Source: Seleniibacterium sp963677135
GTDB taxonomy: Bacteria; Desulfobacterota; Desulfuromonadia; Desulfuromonadales; Geopsychrobacteraceae
Length of the DNA: 64,000 nt
Assembly (NCBI GenBank): GCA_963677135.2
Contig: CAXXLS010000017.1
Coordinates: 868,001-932,000 of the forward strand
Direction: 5' to 3'
The translations under genes and the position numbers were made by a program. This document shows, piece after piece, positions 8,945 through 17,328 of the stretch (positions are counted from its first letter, which is position 1; each line of letters starts with the position of its first letter). The notes below the pieces were generated by a model. That model searched no databases. It had not been told where the DNA came from and saw only the letters and a program-made list of their open reading frames with translations.

Positions 8945-9262
8945 ATGAATACGAACAAGAGATACAGTCCTGAGGTCAGAGAGCGGGCAGTCCGATTGGT
9001 TGCGGAACAGCAGGGAGAATATACCTCCCGCTGGGCAGCGATTTGTTCCATTGCGGGAAAAATAGGATGCACACCAGAGACGTTACGAAGATGGTGCAAA
9101 GAAGCCGGGGGATCCCAAGAGAGTCGTTCTAAGGAACTATCGGCTCAAGAACAATTGAAGCAACTGGAGCGGGAAAACCGGGAGCTGAAACGCGCCAATG
9201 AGATTTTGCGTAAAGCTGCAGTTTTTTTCGCCCAGGCGGAGCTCGACCGCAAACCGAAGTAA
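8945..9262 (+). CDS. IS3-family transposase OrfA
   Basis: This 105-residue protein has an N-terminal HTH (RYSPEVRERAVRLVAEQ ... CTPETLRRWCKEAG) and a C-terminal leucine-zipper-like helix (QLKQLERENRELKRANEIL), the DNA-binding half of the IS3 transposase. Its TAA overlaps the ATG of orfB (TAATG), and orfB is in the -1 frame. A run of seven T (9222-9228) upstream is a plausible slip site for an OrfAB fusion, since the -1 frame is open from there into orfB. Confidence 0.92.
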   Translation: MNTNKRYSPEVRERAVRLVAEQQGEYTSRWAAICSIAGKIGCTPETLRRWCKEAGGSQESRSKELSAQEQLKQLERENRELKRANEILRKAAVFFAQAELDRKPK

Positions 9263-10158
9263 TGGTGTTTTTTATTGATGAACACCGAAGCCAATACGGG
9301 GTCGAGGCGATTCGTCGCCAGTTACCGATCGCCCCATCAACGTACTACCACCACAAAGCGCGCCAAGACGATCCTAGCAAGGTTCCGCAACGACACTGGC
9401 GGGATCAATTGTTGAAACCTGAGATTCAGAGGGTTTGGGACGAGAATTTACAGGTTTATGGTGTTCGCAAAGTCTGGCGGCAGCTAAACCGAGAAGGGAT
9501 ACCGGTCGCCCGTTGCACCGTTGAAAGATTGATGCGTGAGATGGGGCTGCGAGGGGTTGTGCGCGGCAAGAAAAAGATCACAACGATCAGCGATCCAACG
9601 CAGCAGCGTGCCCCCGATCTGGTGAAACGGACTTTCAAGGCGAGTCGCCCGAATCAGCTCTGGGTGGCTGATTTTACCTACGTCGCCACTTGGTCCGGCT
9701 TTGTTTATGTGGCTTTCGTCATTGACGTGTACGCACGCTGTATTGTTGGCTGGCGCGTTTCGACATCAATGAAGACAGAACTCGTTCTGGATGCTCTGGA
9801 GCAGGCTTTGTGGGCTCGCAAGAACCGCCGGGAGTTGATTCATCATAGCGACCGGGGCAGTCAGTATCTCTCAATTCGCTACACTGAGCGACTCTCAGAG
9901 GCTGGGATTAATGCTTCGGTCGGCACAACTGGAGATTCATACGACAACGCTTTGGCCGAGACCATCATCGGCCTTTATAAAACGGAAGTCATCAACCATC
10001 GCGGTCCATGGAAAGGCCGTGAGTCGGTTGAATACGCAACATTGGAATGGGTGGATTGGTTTAATAATCGTCGATTGCTGGAACCGATCGGAAATATTCC
10101 ACCAGCAGAAAAAGAAAATGAGTATTATCGGCTAGAGGAGTCAAGCGAGGCGGCTTGA
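9262..10158 (+). CDS. IS3-family transposase OrfB (integrase catalytic core)
   Basis: This 298-residue DDE protein has the HTH_21 region (YGVRKVWRQLNREG) at about 66-79, then an rve core with Asp137 (WVADFTY), Asp197 (HHSDRGSQY) and Glu233 (DNALAETIIGLYKTEV). It ends with the usual WFNNRRLLEPIGNIPPAE tail. All catalytic residues are present and the length is normal, so the element may be functional. It starts at an ATG overlapping the stop of orfA. Confidence 0.95.
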   Translation: MVFFIDEHRSQYGVEAIRRQLPIAPSTYYHHKARQDDPSKVPQRHWRDQLLKPEIQRVWDENLQVYGVRKVWRQLNREGIPVARCTVERLMREMGLRGVVRGKKKITTISDPTQQRAPDLVKRTFKASRPNQLWVADFTYVATWSGFVYVAFVIDVYARCIVGWRVSTSMKTELVLDALEQALWARKNRRELIHHSDRGSQYLSIRYTERLSEAGINASVGTTGDSYDNALAETIIGLYKTEVINHRGPWKGRESVEYATLEWVDWFNNRRLLEPIGNIPPAEKENEYYRLEESSEAA

Positions 10159-10233
10159 CTCAAACGAAAACTGTCTCCGGAAAAACCGGGTCGATTCAGA
10201 GTATTTGTTTTTTTGAAGTCATAGGGGGCGAAA

Positions 10234-11454
10234 TTGAACATTTTCAAAATTCTATCGTCTGGCAAGCATGCCTTCCGTGAAGAGTTCATTTCTGCGTTTC
10301 TTGCTTATCTGTTGTCACCAAAAATGGATCATGGGCTCGGAGAATCTTTCCTGTCGAGCCTGCTCAGCCAGGTTGCCGAACAGAACGATGCCCCAGATAT
10401 AAAGCAACTGACGCAAAAACTGCAGAGTCGCCTTTGGGAGAACATTTTTGAGGACAACGGCACTCAGCCAATTGTCGAGCTCGAAGTCGCCTATCCCAGA
10501 GGCCATGGCCATGGATGGATCGACGTTGTCATTCGGATCGGCGATTATTTTGTATTGATTGAAAATAAAATTCTCGTTGGGTCGAAAACAGAAGATCAGA
10601 TCAAGGAACAGTATCTCGGGTTGCAGCAGGTTCTGAAGCAGCGTGAGTTTGAAGGCGATTACAAGATTCTTCTGCTTTATCTCGTTCCAGCAATTGGAGG
10701 CGAAGGGGGTTGGTCGGTCCCGCAGTCTTTCTATGAGGAACTAGAGAAGGTTGACTTGCGCCCCCATGATCAAAAGGCATTGATAACTTGGCAACCGGTA
10801 GAAGATTCCGATGCTGAGCCGATTTCCATCGTCGGGACTATACGGGAACTATTTAGGCAAGAATCGCTCGGCTTGATGGCTCCTATCAGTGGAGAGGTCC
10901 GTCAGATTCTGTTGTCTTTGGTGAATTATGCGATGTCCGGTTTCGTCGGATATCACTTTGAAAAGGCAACAGTAAAGCGAGAGCAGGGTGCTCGGATGCC
11001 TGTTTCACAAATATTGAATTTGACGGGTGAACATTACATCGGAATTCAATATGGTCGTGGCGGTCTTGTGAGCACTGCATGGAGAAATACTGATTTTCTA
11101 ACTACGGACCTTGCAGTTATTGAAGAGCATAATGGGAGCTGGCAATATTTGCCTTTGGAGGATTTTAAAACTCTTACCAGATGGGCTCTCAACCCAGAAA
11201 GCGAAAACCTGCAAAAGATCGAGTGGTCTGGCAAACCGTTCTGGATAGAGGGCCTGTATCGTGTGGCTAAATGGTGTGATTCTGACTTCTTTGTCGGTCT
11301 TAAGGGCGGTGTGCCAGCATTAGAGGCAATGACCGTCGAGCAGATCACGGATCGTAAAGCATGGGAAGTGAGCTCGGTTCAAAAAAACAGCGCCTGGATA
11401 CCTGCGCCTCAATTCTGTGAAATTTTGGAAAAAAAGGGTTTGTCCTTCGACTAA
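10234..11454 (+). CDS. PD-(D/E)XK nuclease superfamily protein
   Basis: A 406-residue protein with a PD-(D/E)XK core at about residues 95-150: Asp97 in GWIDVVI, then Glu110-Asn-Lys112 in VLIENKI, followed by QIKEQYLGL and a hydrophobic strand YKILLLYLVP. This arrangement matches the PDDEXK_4 type of uncharacterised nucleases common in defence and mobile regions. The rest, to residue 406, has no motif I recognise. It starts at TTG after AGGGGGCG, 35 bp from the IS3 end. It lies in the accessory island next to the phosphatase/ADP-ribosylglycohydrolase fusion; a defence role is plausible but not shown. Confidence 0.75.
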   Translation: MNIFKILSSGKHAFREEFISAFLAYLLSPKMDHGLGESFLSSLLSQVAEQNDAPDIKQLTQKLQSRLWENIFEDNGTQPIVELEVAYPRGHGHGWIDVVIRIGDYFVLIENKILVGSKTEDQIKEQYLGLQQVLKQREFEGDYKILLLYLVPAIGGEGGWSVPQSFYEELEKVDLRPHDQKALITWQPVEDSDAEPISIVGTIRELFRQESLGLMAPISGEVRQILLSLVNYAMSGFVGYHFEKATVKREQGARMPVSQILNLTGEHYIGIQYGRGGLVSTAWRNTDFLTTDLAVIEEHNGSWQYLPLEDFKTLTRWALNPESENLQKIEWSGKPFWIEGLYRVAKWCDSDFFVGLKGGVPALEAMTVEQITDRKAWEVSSVQKNSAWIPAPQFCEILEKKGLSFD

Positions 11455-11470
11455 CCTCCTTGACCATACC

Positions 11471-11492
11471 GGTGTGACGTTTTGTGACACAC
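11471..11492. repeat. small inverted repeat between nuclease and fusion gene
   Basis: GGTGTG ... CACACC (6 bp) with a short spacer. It could be a hairpin in the nuclease 3' UTR or an operator for the next gene. Confidence 0.35.
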
Positions 11493-11509
11493 CTATAGTG
11501 TAGATTTTT

Positions 11510-11553
11510 GGCTCCAGGCTAGCAGAGTTTTTCTGCTACGTCTGGAGCCTTTT
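11510..11553 (+). terminator. long hairpin terminator after the nuclease gene
   Basis: The outer stem GGCTCCAG / CTGGAGCC and the inner stem TAGCAG / CTGCTA form one extended hairpin with an AGTTTTT loop, followed by TTTTAATTT. It lies just upstream of the RBS of the next gene and would separate the two transcripts. Confidence 0.7.
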
Positions 11554-11573
11554 AATTTAACCAAGGAGACTGA

Positions 11574-13202
11574 ATGACCAAAACCAGTGACACCCATCCT
11601 CTTCGTATTGATTCTGTCAAAGTTCCTTATCTGAATGGAATGATCGGAATGACCTTCTGTCCTGGCAAGAGAGGGCAGGGACTTTACTCTGGCTATTGGG
11701 ACCGGGATCTCACCAAAGACCTGGACTCCATCATTGCCTGGAGCACCGATGCGCTCATCTCGCTCATGGAAGATCATGAGTTTGACCAGTGGAATGTATC
11801 CGACTTCAAGGCGCAGGTTCAGCAATCAAGTTTGACATGGTTTCACCTGCCTATCGTCGACGCAAGCGTCCCATGTAATCAGTTCGAGAGTGCCTGGGCG
11901 AGTGCGGGGAATGAAATTCGTGGAATTTTAGCCAGAGGTGGCAAGGTTGTTCTGCATTGTCGAGGAGGTTTGGGGCGCACGGGTTTGTTGGCAGCACGCA
12001 TTTTAATCGAATTCGGGCTGGAGCCCAATGAGGCCATCGACTTGGTCAGGGGTGCCCGCCCTGGAGCAATCGAAACGAAAGAGCAAGAGCGACATGTTTA
12101 CGCCTATAAAACCCGTTGCTCCCGGCGGACGCTGGATCATTATCTCGGATGTCTGCTGGGCGGGGCAATAGGTGATGCTCTTGGCGCCGCAGTCGAATTC
12201 GACTCCATGGACGACATCAGAAAAAAGTATGGTGCGCGAGGTATCGAGTTTTATGGAGAAGCGTTTGGCAGGGCAGGGGCAATTACCGATGATACCCAGA
12301 TGACACTATTTACGGCAGAGGGCATGTTGCGGGCTTGCACGCGGGCGAACGCAAAGGGAATTGGTCCTGCGTTTGTAAGTTGTACTTACTACGCATACCG
12401 CCGTTGGTTAGTTACGCAGGGTGAATTGGATGATATGGCTCAAGATGGATGGCTCATTGGAAACCCGGAACTGTTCAGCCGGCGTGCCCCGGGAAGTACT
12501 TGTTTGTCGGCTTTGAAGGATGGAGAGTTTTATCTTGGCGACAACCGACAACACAACACGAGCAAGGGGTGTGGTGCTGTTATGCGGACGGCCCCGGTCG
12601 GCCTGTTCGTACACTCCCCCTATGTATGTAATATCTGGGATGAGGTAACGCGGGATAAGCAGTCTTATTCCATCGGTCAGGAGTTGGGCTACCTGACCCA
12701 CGGGCATCCGAGCGGCTATCTGCCCGCAGCCTTTTTGGCTAAATTGATCGGGCGCATTATTGATGGTGATGACTTGAATACCGCGCTGGACAAGACTTGG
12801 GACAGTTTGATTCAACATCACTATGCTGACGAGACCATGGCCGCTATTAGCAAGGCGCGGGCCCTGGCAGCAAGCGAAACATCGCCGTCGGCTGAAACAA
12901 TCGCCAAACTTGGCGAGGGGTGGGTTGGCGAAGAGGCGTTGGCTATCGCAATCTACTGCGCACTGGTCGCAAAAGACGATTTTGATCTCGGTATCCGCCT
13001 GGCCGTGAATCATAACGGCGACAGCGATAGTACCGGAGCCATTGCCGGCAATATCCTTGGGGCCCTGCTTGGGCGTAAGGCGATATCCGAGGACTGGGTA
13101 GCGTCGCTCGACCTGCGCGATGTGATCGAGCAGGTTGCGGTTGATTTATTCTTGGGCTTTCAGGCCGGGGACACCTGGTGGAAAAAATATCCCGGTCATT
13201 AA
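11574..13202 (+). CDS. dual-specificity phosphatase / ADP-ribosylglycohydrolase fusion protein
   Basis: A 542-residue two-domain cytosolic protein. Residues about 10-180 form a dual-specificity/CDKN3-like phosphatase: candidate general acid Asp96 (PIVDASVP) and the P-loop HCRGGLGRTG with Cys129 and Arg135 (Cx5R). Residues about 186-542 form an ADP-ribosylglycohydrolase (DraG/ARH3 fold) with GGAIGDALG (about 197-204), the metal ligands in TDDTQ (238-242) and GDSDSTGAI (482-490). All catalytic residues of both domains are present. The pair could strip phosphate and ADP-ribose from proteins, nucleic acids or a nucleotide signal; the substrate is unknown. It is flanked by a nuclease gene and IS elements. 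ATG start after CCAAGGAG. Confidence 0.88.
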   Translation: MTKTSDTHPLRIDSVKVPYLNGMIGMTFCPGKRGQGLYSGYWDRDLTKDLDSIIAWSTDALISLMEDHEFDQWNVSDFKAQVQQSSLTWFHLPIVDASVPCNQFESAWASAGNEIRGILARGGKVVLHCRGGLGRTGLLAARILIEFGLEPNEAIDLVRGARPGAIETKEQERHVYAYKTRCSRRTLDHYLGCLLGGAIGDALGAAVEFDSMDDIRKKYGARGIEFYGEAFGRAGAITDDTQMTLFTAEGMLRACTRANAKGIGPAFVSCTYYAYRRWLVTQGELDDMAQDGWLIGNPELFSRRAPGSTCLSALKDGEFYLGDNRQHNTSKGCGAVMRTAPVGLFVHSPYVCNIWDEVTRDKQSYSIGQELGYLTHGHPSGYLPAAFLAKLIGRIIDGDDLNTALDKTWDSLIQHHYADETMAAISKARALAASETSPSAETIAKLGEGWVGEEALAIAIYCALVAKDDFDLGIRLAVNHNGDSDSTGAIAGNILGALLGRKAISEDWVASLDLRDVIEQVAVDLFLGFQAGDTWWKKYPGH

Positions 13203-13434
13203 GTGGGAAGATGTCGGAATGCCTCTGAAATTGCTCTTTTTTCCAAACTCCCTGGAGTGAATCAGCTTTTGCCATTCCTCAGGGAATAGACCTCTCCCTG
13301 ATTCACTCTCAAAACTGTTGGCCGGCATGCAAAAATGACCCACTTTCGGGGGTAATCGGCGTCCAAAATTGACCCACCTCAGCATCATCCTCCAAGCTCT
13401 CTGGAATTTCAGAGAGAGGAGCCTTTTGAGGGAG

Positions 13435-14944
13435 ATGCTTATTGTGGAAACCATTGCTAAAATCCGTCGAGCCTACCACCGGGACAAAAAGTCGATCAGG
13501 GTAATTGCCCGTGAGATGAACCTGGCCCGCAATACCGTCCGGAAGATCATCCGCTCCAATGTCACGGAGCTTCATTACGAACGTAAAATCCAACCTCGCC
13601 CCAAGCTGGAGTCGTTTAAAGAGCAACTGGTTACGGCCTTGGAAGAGGATCAGAAGAAGCCACTGAAGCAGCGCCGAACAGCCCTTTTGTTGTTCGAGAT
13701 GCTGCAGCGTGAATGGATTTACCGGTGGTTACGATACGGTGCGCCGGTTCGTCAAGAAGTGGCGCGAACAAGACACGGGAACCAAAGCATTTATCCCGTT
13801 GGTCTTCGCTCCGGGCGAGGCGTTTCAGTTCGACTGGAGTTATGAACAGATTGAACTGGGCGGTTCAAACGTCAAGATTAAGCTGGCCCACTTCCGCCTC
13901 TGTCACAGCCGTGCTCCGTTTTGCGTTGCCTATATGCGCGAAACGCTGGAAATGGTTCTGGACGCCCATGTCCAGGCATTCTCGTTCTATGGCGGCTCCT
14001 GCCGCAAAGGGATCTATGACAATCTAAAGACCGTGGTCAGCAAGGTGCTGATGGGCAAGGAGCGTGTATTTAACCGCCGCTTCCAGACCCTGGCTTCCCA
14101 CTATCTGTTCGAGCCAGTCGCCTGTACTCCAGCGGCGGGCTGGGAGAAAGGACAGGTGGAGCGGCAGGTTGGCGTGATCCGCCAGAAGCTGTTCGGCAAA
14201 CGGCGTAAGTTTGCTGATCTGGATGAGCTGAACCAGTGGCTGCGGGACGAGTGCAAGTCATTGGCGGCAAAGCAGAAGCATCCCGACTGTCCCGGCCAGA
14301 CCGTGGCCGAGGTTGCCGAACAGGAGCGGGAGACGTTGGTGCAGACACCGGTTGCATTCGATGCTTATCAGGAAAGTACTGCCCGAGTGACTCCGACCTC
14401 ACTGGTCAGTTTCGACCGCAACCGTTACAGCGTTGAAGCCTGGGGCACCTGCAAGATTGTCACCGTTCGCGCCTATGCCGACCGCATCTCCTTCCATTAC
14501 GGCGGCAAGTTGATCGGCCTGCATCGTCGCCATTATGGACGGGATCGCACCATCTACACGCCGTGGCACTACCTCGATGTTCTGAAGCAGAAACCGGGAG
14601 CGCTGCGCAACGGCGCACCGTTCCGCAACTAGGAACTGCCGCCGTCCTTGCAGAGAGCACGGGAGCGATTGGAACACACCGATGATGGCGACAAACAGTT
14701 CGTCGGCATTCTCGCAGTCATCCCGCGTTACGGGCTAGGTGCTGTTGAGCAGGCCTGCAAGGAAGCTCTGCTGAGTCGAACTATCAGCCGTGACCTGGTG
14801 TTGAACATCCTGTCGCGAGCAACTGAGCCGTAGACGACAACCGACTATCAGGCCTCGGAGAATCTGCCGCAACTGAGCCTGTTCCCGACCGCCGATTGCA
14901 ATCGCTACAACCGGCTGCTTTCCGGAGGCCGCCATGCTTCGTGA
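13435..14944 (+). pseudogene. istA: IS21 transposase IstA, broken by frameshift and two amber codons
   Basis: The N-terminal HTH (MLIVETIAKIRRAYHRDKKS ... NTVRKIIRS) begins at an ATG after GAGGGAG. At about 13713 an extra T shifts the frame; beyond it the protein resumes as GFTGGYDTVRRFVKKW, then the DDE core (FQFDWSY, GIYDNLKTV, WEKGQVERQVG). An in-frame TAG at 14630-14632 replaces the Trp normally found in DWELPP, and a second TAG is at 14831-14833. The frame then ends at TGA 14942-14944, overlapping istB. Subtracting one base gives exactly 503 codons, supporting a single-base insertion. Confidence 0.88.
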
Positions 14945-15674
14945 GCAACTGCTGACGGCCTTGAAAGATCTGAAACTGCACGGCATGCGCAGTGTCCTTG
15001 ATGAAGTGCTGGTTGATGGAACCCGACAAAAATCGATCCCGGAGAAGATCCTGCTGGAACTGCTCAAAGCCTAGCAATCCGAACGCCAGATGCGCAGCAT
15101 CCGTTATCGCATGGGACAGGCCAAGTTCCCGGTAGCCAAGGATCTCGACCAGTTCGACTTCAGCGTCTCGCCGGTCAACGAAACGCAGGTGCGCACCCTT
15201 TACGAGGGGCCGTTTCTCGCCAGTCAGACCAACGTCATCCTGGTCGGCGGAACCGGAACCGGAAAGACGCATCTGGAGATTTCCATCGCGCGGCAGATCG
15301 TCCGTAGCGGTAAGCGCTGCCGCTACTTCAACCTGGTCGATCTGGTCAATCAGCTTGAACAGGAAAAGCTCCTTGGCAGAGGCGGCAGACTTGCTACCAG
15401 CCTGGCCAGAGTCGATCTGGTGGTGCTTGATGAACTCGGCTACCTGCCGTTCTCCAAGAGCGGCGGGCAGCTCCTGTTTCATCTGATCTCAAAGTTGTAT
15501 GAAAAAACTTCATTACTGATCACCACCAACCTGACCTTCGGCGAATGGCCGCAGGTCTTTGGCGACGGCAAGATGACCACGGCTTTACTCGACCGGGTCA
15601 CGCACCACTGTGAAATTATCGAAACCGGGAATGAAAGCTGGAGAATCAGGACCAGGAAAAACGACCAAAACTAA
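14934..15674 (+). pseudogene. istB: IS21 helper ATPase IstB, interrupted by an amber codon
   Basis: The frame is open from ATG 14934 to TAA 15674 (246 codons, normal IstB length) except for TAG at 15072-15074, where relatives have a Glu in LLKAE-x-ERQ. Downstream are the AAA+ features: Walker A GGTGTGKTH, Walker B VVLDELGYLPF and the sensor-1 region LITTNLTFGEW. Re-initiation downstream would leave a protein with the ATPase core but without the N-terminal IstA-binding part. Confidence 0.88.
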
Positions 15675-15725
15675 CCCGCTGAGGTGGGTCAAAATTGGAC
15701 GCCGATGTTGGGTCATTTTTCAATG

Positions 15726-16407
15726 CCGATTGACAGTCGAATTTCTCGGAGATCGTCTCACTATCAACGGTGTCCGGATCGGGTACCAACGAGCGAGAAT
15801 TTCCCCACCAGCGACCGAAGCTGAGAAAACCTGCGGGAATGGATTTCTGGTATTTCTTGTCCTCTTGTCCATAGCCTGCGATCTTGTGCCATTTACGGGT
15901 TAAAGTTTCATGATTCTGGATACTTAGAGGGATATTTGAGAAGAAATGGAAATGCGGACAACCACGAGTTTGGAACTCAGCTATCCAGAGGTATTCCAGG
16001 TTAGGAAATGACTTCTTAACGGAAGCCAGGAAGCGATTCAGATCTGCTTTTAAGGATCTGCCGTTGATCGGCCAGACATCACCATACGTCATACAGAACT
16101 GAATTTTGATCTTATGGTCTGAATTGGCAGCAGTGAACCGTAATCGGGCACGTGATTTTTTGCTAAAGCCTTTGATTTCAGTATCTTGTCGAGTCGGTGG
16201 TTCTGGAGTTGGACCAGAAAAGGGTCGTTTAACCCGAACAGACTTCGGATATAGCTCAAGAAAAGTTTGAGATATGGGACTAGAAACAAGCGGAAAGCTG
16301 CGCAGTCGTGGCGCAGATTCCGTAGGTCTTGAGCTCCCCGTCGAGGGAGCGGGTCGCAGGCCTCCGCGCGCCGCGCACTTTTCCAAAGAAGGATGAATGG
16401 AGGTCAT
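15726..16407 (-). pseudogene. HUH replication protein, copy 1, truncated and internally deleted
   Basis: Homologous over most of its length to the intact protein at 17325-18329 (shared GDVWPINGRSLKADLNRF and WIAEFQTRGCPHFHFFSNI). The HUH pair (HFH) is kept. About 26 residues between YGQ and the (D)KxxQK segment are missing, including the Y-x-x-K motif with the presumed catalytic Tyr; the deletion is in frame. The 3' third is lost where the IS21 element begins, and the frame runs on into IS21 sequence. The N-terminus has an extra stretch of about 25 residues rich in Pro, Arg and Ser. The start ATG overlaps the TGA of the gene at 16404-16811, as in copy 2. Confidence 0.8.
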
Positions 16408-16811
16408 GTCTGTTTCCTCCAAGGACGACCAGCAGCCGGCAGCAGCGAACGGATCAGATCCACAGAGGACCACGGATGATTTTCTTTACGGAGGTCGGAG
16501 GAAATCCGTTTGATGGTCTGGGTACGGTTCAGACCTTCAGCAGTGTAGTAATCGTAGAGATAGACAAGGCGAGCATAGAAGGCATCGCGTTGACGGAGAG
16601 ATTCTTGGTGTACCAGGTCGGAGGAGGATTCTTTGTACCTAGCTAAACGAGTCTTGGAACGAATGGAAGTTGAAAGACCTGTCAGGGAATCTAAGACTTT
16701 GAGGAAGTCATAAACGAGATCATCCGGAAGAGTCAGGGTGACTTCGACCAGGTTATCATCGAGAGGGGTAACTTTAGGATTAAGCTGGAGGGATGAAAGA
16801 AGCGGGATCAT
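16404..16811 (-). CDS. small accessory protein of the HUH element, copy 1
   Basis: A 135-residue protein, paralogous to the one encoded on the opposite strand at 16903-17328. The best shared segment is the C-terminal half: GLNRTQTIKRISSDLRKENHPW and the basic end GRPWRKQT. The segment before it (QESLRQRDAFYARLVYLYD) is predicted helical. The basic tail and possible HTH-like RTQTIKRIS suggest DNA binding, perhaps assisting Rep at the origin. Function unknown. It is translationally coupled to rep copy 1 (ATGA) and divergent from copy 2 across the palindrome at 16851. Confidence 0.65.
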   Translation of the reverse strand: MIPLLSSLQLNPKVTPLDDNLVEVTLTLPDDLVYDFLKVLDSLTGLSTSIRSKTRLARYKESSSDLVHQESLRQRDAFYARLVYLYDYYTAEGLNRTQTIKRISSDLRKENHPWSSVDLIRSLLPAAGRPWRKQT

Positions 16812-16850
16812 AGAGAGACCCCGCTATGAATCGACGCATATTTAACGTCG

Positions 16851-16866
16851 CATAATATATATTATG
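16851..16866. repeat. 16-bp AT-rich perfect palindrome between divergent rep modules
   Basis: CATAATAT / ATATTATG is an exact palindrome at the centre of the 91 bp separating the two divergent modules. It is a candidate operator, promoter core or Rep recognition site. It overlaps the direct repeat starting at 16859. Confidence 0.7.
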
Positions 16867-16874
16867 TAAACTAA
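16859..16874 (+). repeat. 16-bp direct repeat, left copy
   Basis: ATATTATGTAAACTAA, repeated exactly at 19393-19408. The two copies bracket the intact rep module, its structured tail and the ribbon-helix-helix gene. Confidence 0.75.
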
Positions 16875-16902
16875 CAATACCGTCCAAATGCGAGGCGCTA
16901 AA

Positions 16903-17328
16903 ATGGCCTCTCTAACGGACGATCTCAAGCAATCTCTATCCGTAGTACCCCTTAAAGATGACCAGATTCAGATAACGGTCATTTTACCTGCTGATCTCTT
17001 ACCACATTACAGCCATCTCTTTGAAGCGCTCACCAGTCTCGTTGAACTGATCGAGAAGCAAGCTCGATCTGCTGCCAAGGTCAAGACGCAACTGTTCGAA
17101 CTCCAACGTCAGGAAGCACTACGCACTCGCAAGCTCTTCTGTGAGCGTCTCGTTGTCATCTATGACGGTCTGATCGATCAAGGACTAACCCGAACAGCGG
17201 CAATCAAACAGATCTCTATCGATCTCCGCAAAGAGAATCATCCTTGGGCTGCGGACTACCTTGTGCGTTCCTGTCTAATCGATGGCGGCCGCCCGGGCAA
17301 GCCAGGACGTAAACGGAGGAAGCTATGA
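16903..17328 (+). CDS. small accessory protein of the HUH element, copy 2
   Basis: A 141-residue protein. The chosen ATG has GAGG seven bases upstream; an in-frame ATG five codons earlier has none. Residues about 45-75 are a charged helix (VELIEKQARSAAKVKTQLFE), then a segment shared with copy 1 (GLTRTAAIKQISIDLRKENHPW), then a strongly basic tail (GRPGKPGRKRRKL). The tail suggests nucleic-acid contact. Its TGA overlaps the ATG of rep copy 2. No named family recognised. Confidence 0.7.
   Translation: MASLTDDLKQSLSVVPLKDDQIQITVILPADLLPHYSHLFEALTSLVELIEKQARSAAKVKTQLFELQRQEALRTRKLFCERLVVIYDGLIDQGLTRTAAIKQISIDLRKENHPWAADYLVRSCLIDGGRPGKPGRKRRKL

Larger units (their letters stand above)
8894..10199 (+). 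mobile_element. IS3-family insertion sequence (about 1.3 kb)
   Basis: Imperfect terminal inverted repeats are visible: CTGAATCGCCCCGGG at the left, and on the opposite strand CTGAATCGACCCGGT at the right, with further matches at CCGGAGAC. Between them lie the standard orfA and orfB genes with no lesions. I could not find a convincing 3-5 bp target duplication outside the ends, so the element may have been involved in later recombination or the flanks have drifted. Confidence 0.85.
13325..15725 (+). mobile_element. decayed IS21-family insertion sequence
   Basis: The ends match IS21 relatives: GCAAAAATGACCCAC at the left and, inverted, TGAAAAATGACCCAA at the right, each followed by a second repeat with GGCGTCCAA and TTGACCCACCTCAGC. 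Inside are istA and istB in the usual overlapping order. istA has a +1 frameshift and two in-frame TAG codons, istB one TAG, so the element is unlikely to move by itself. The right end abuts, and probably truncated, a replication-protein gene. No clear target duplication was found. Confidence 0.85.

Noticed and set aside
13203..13324. Remnant of the missing rep copy 1 tail on the far side of IS21
   Set aside because: The minus-strand translation next to the left IS21 end does not match the C-terminal part of the intact Rep, so the tail seems deleted, not displaced.
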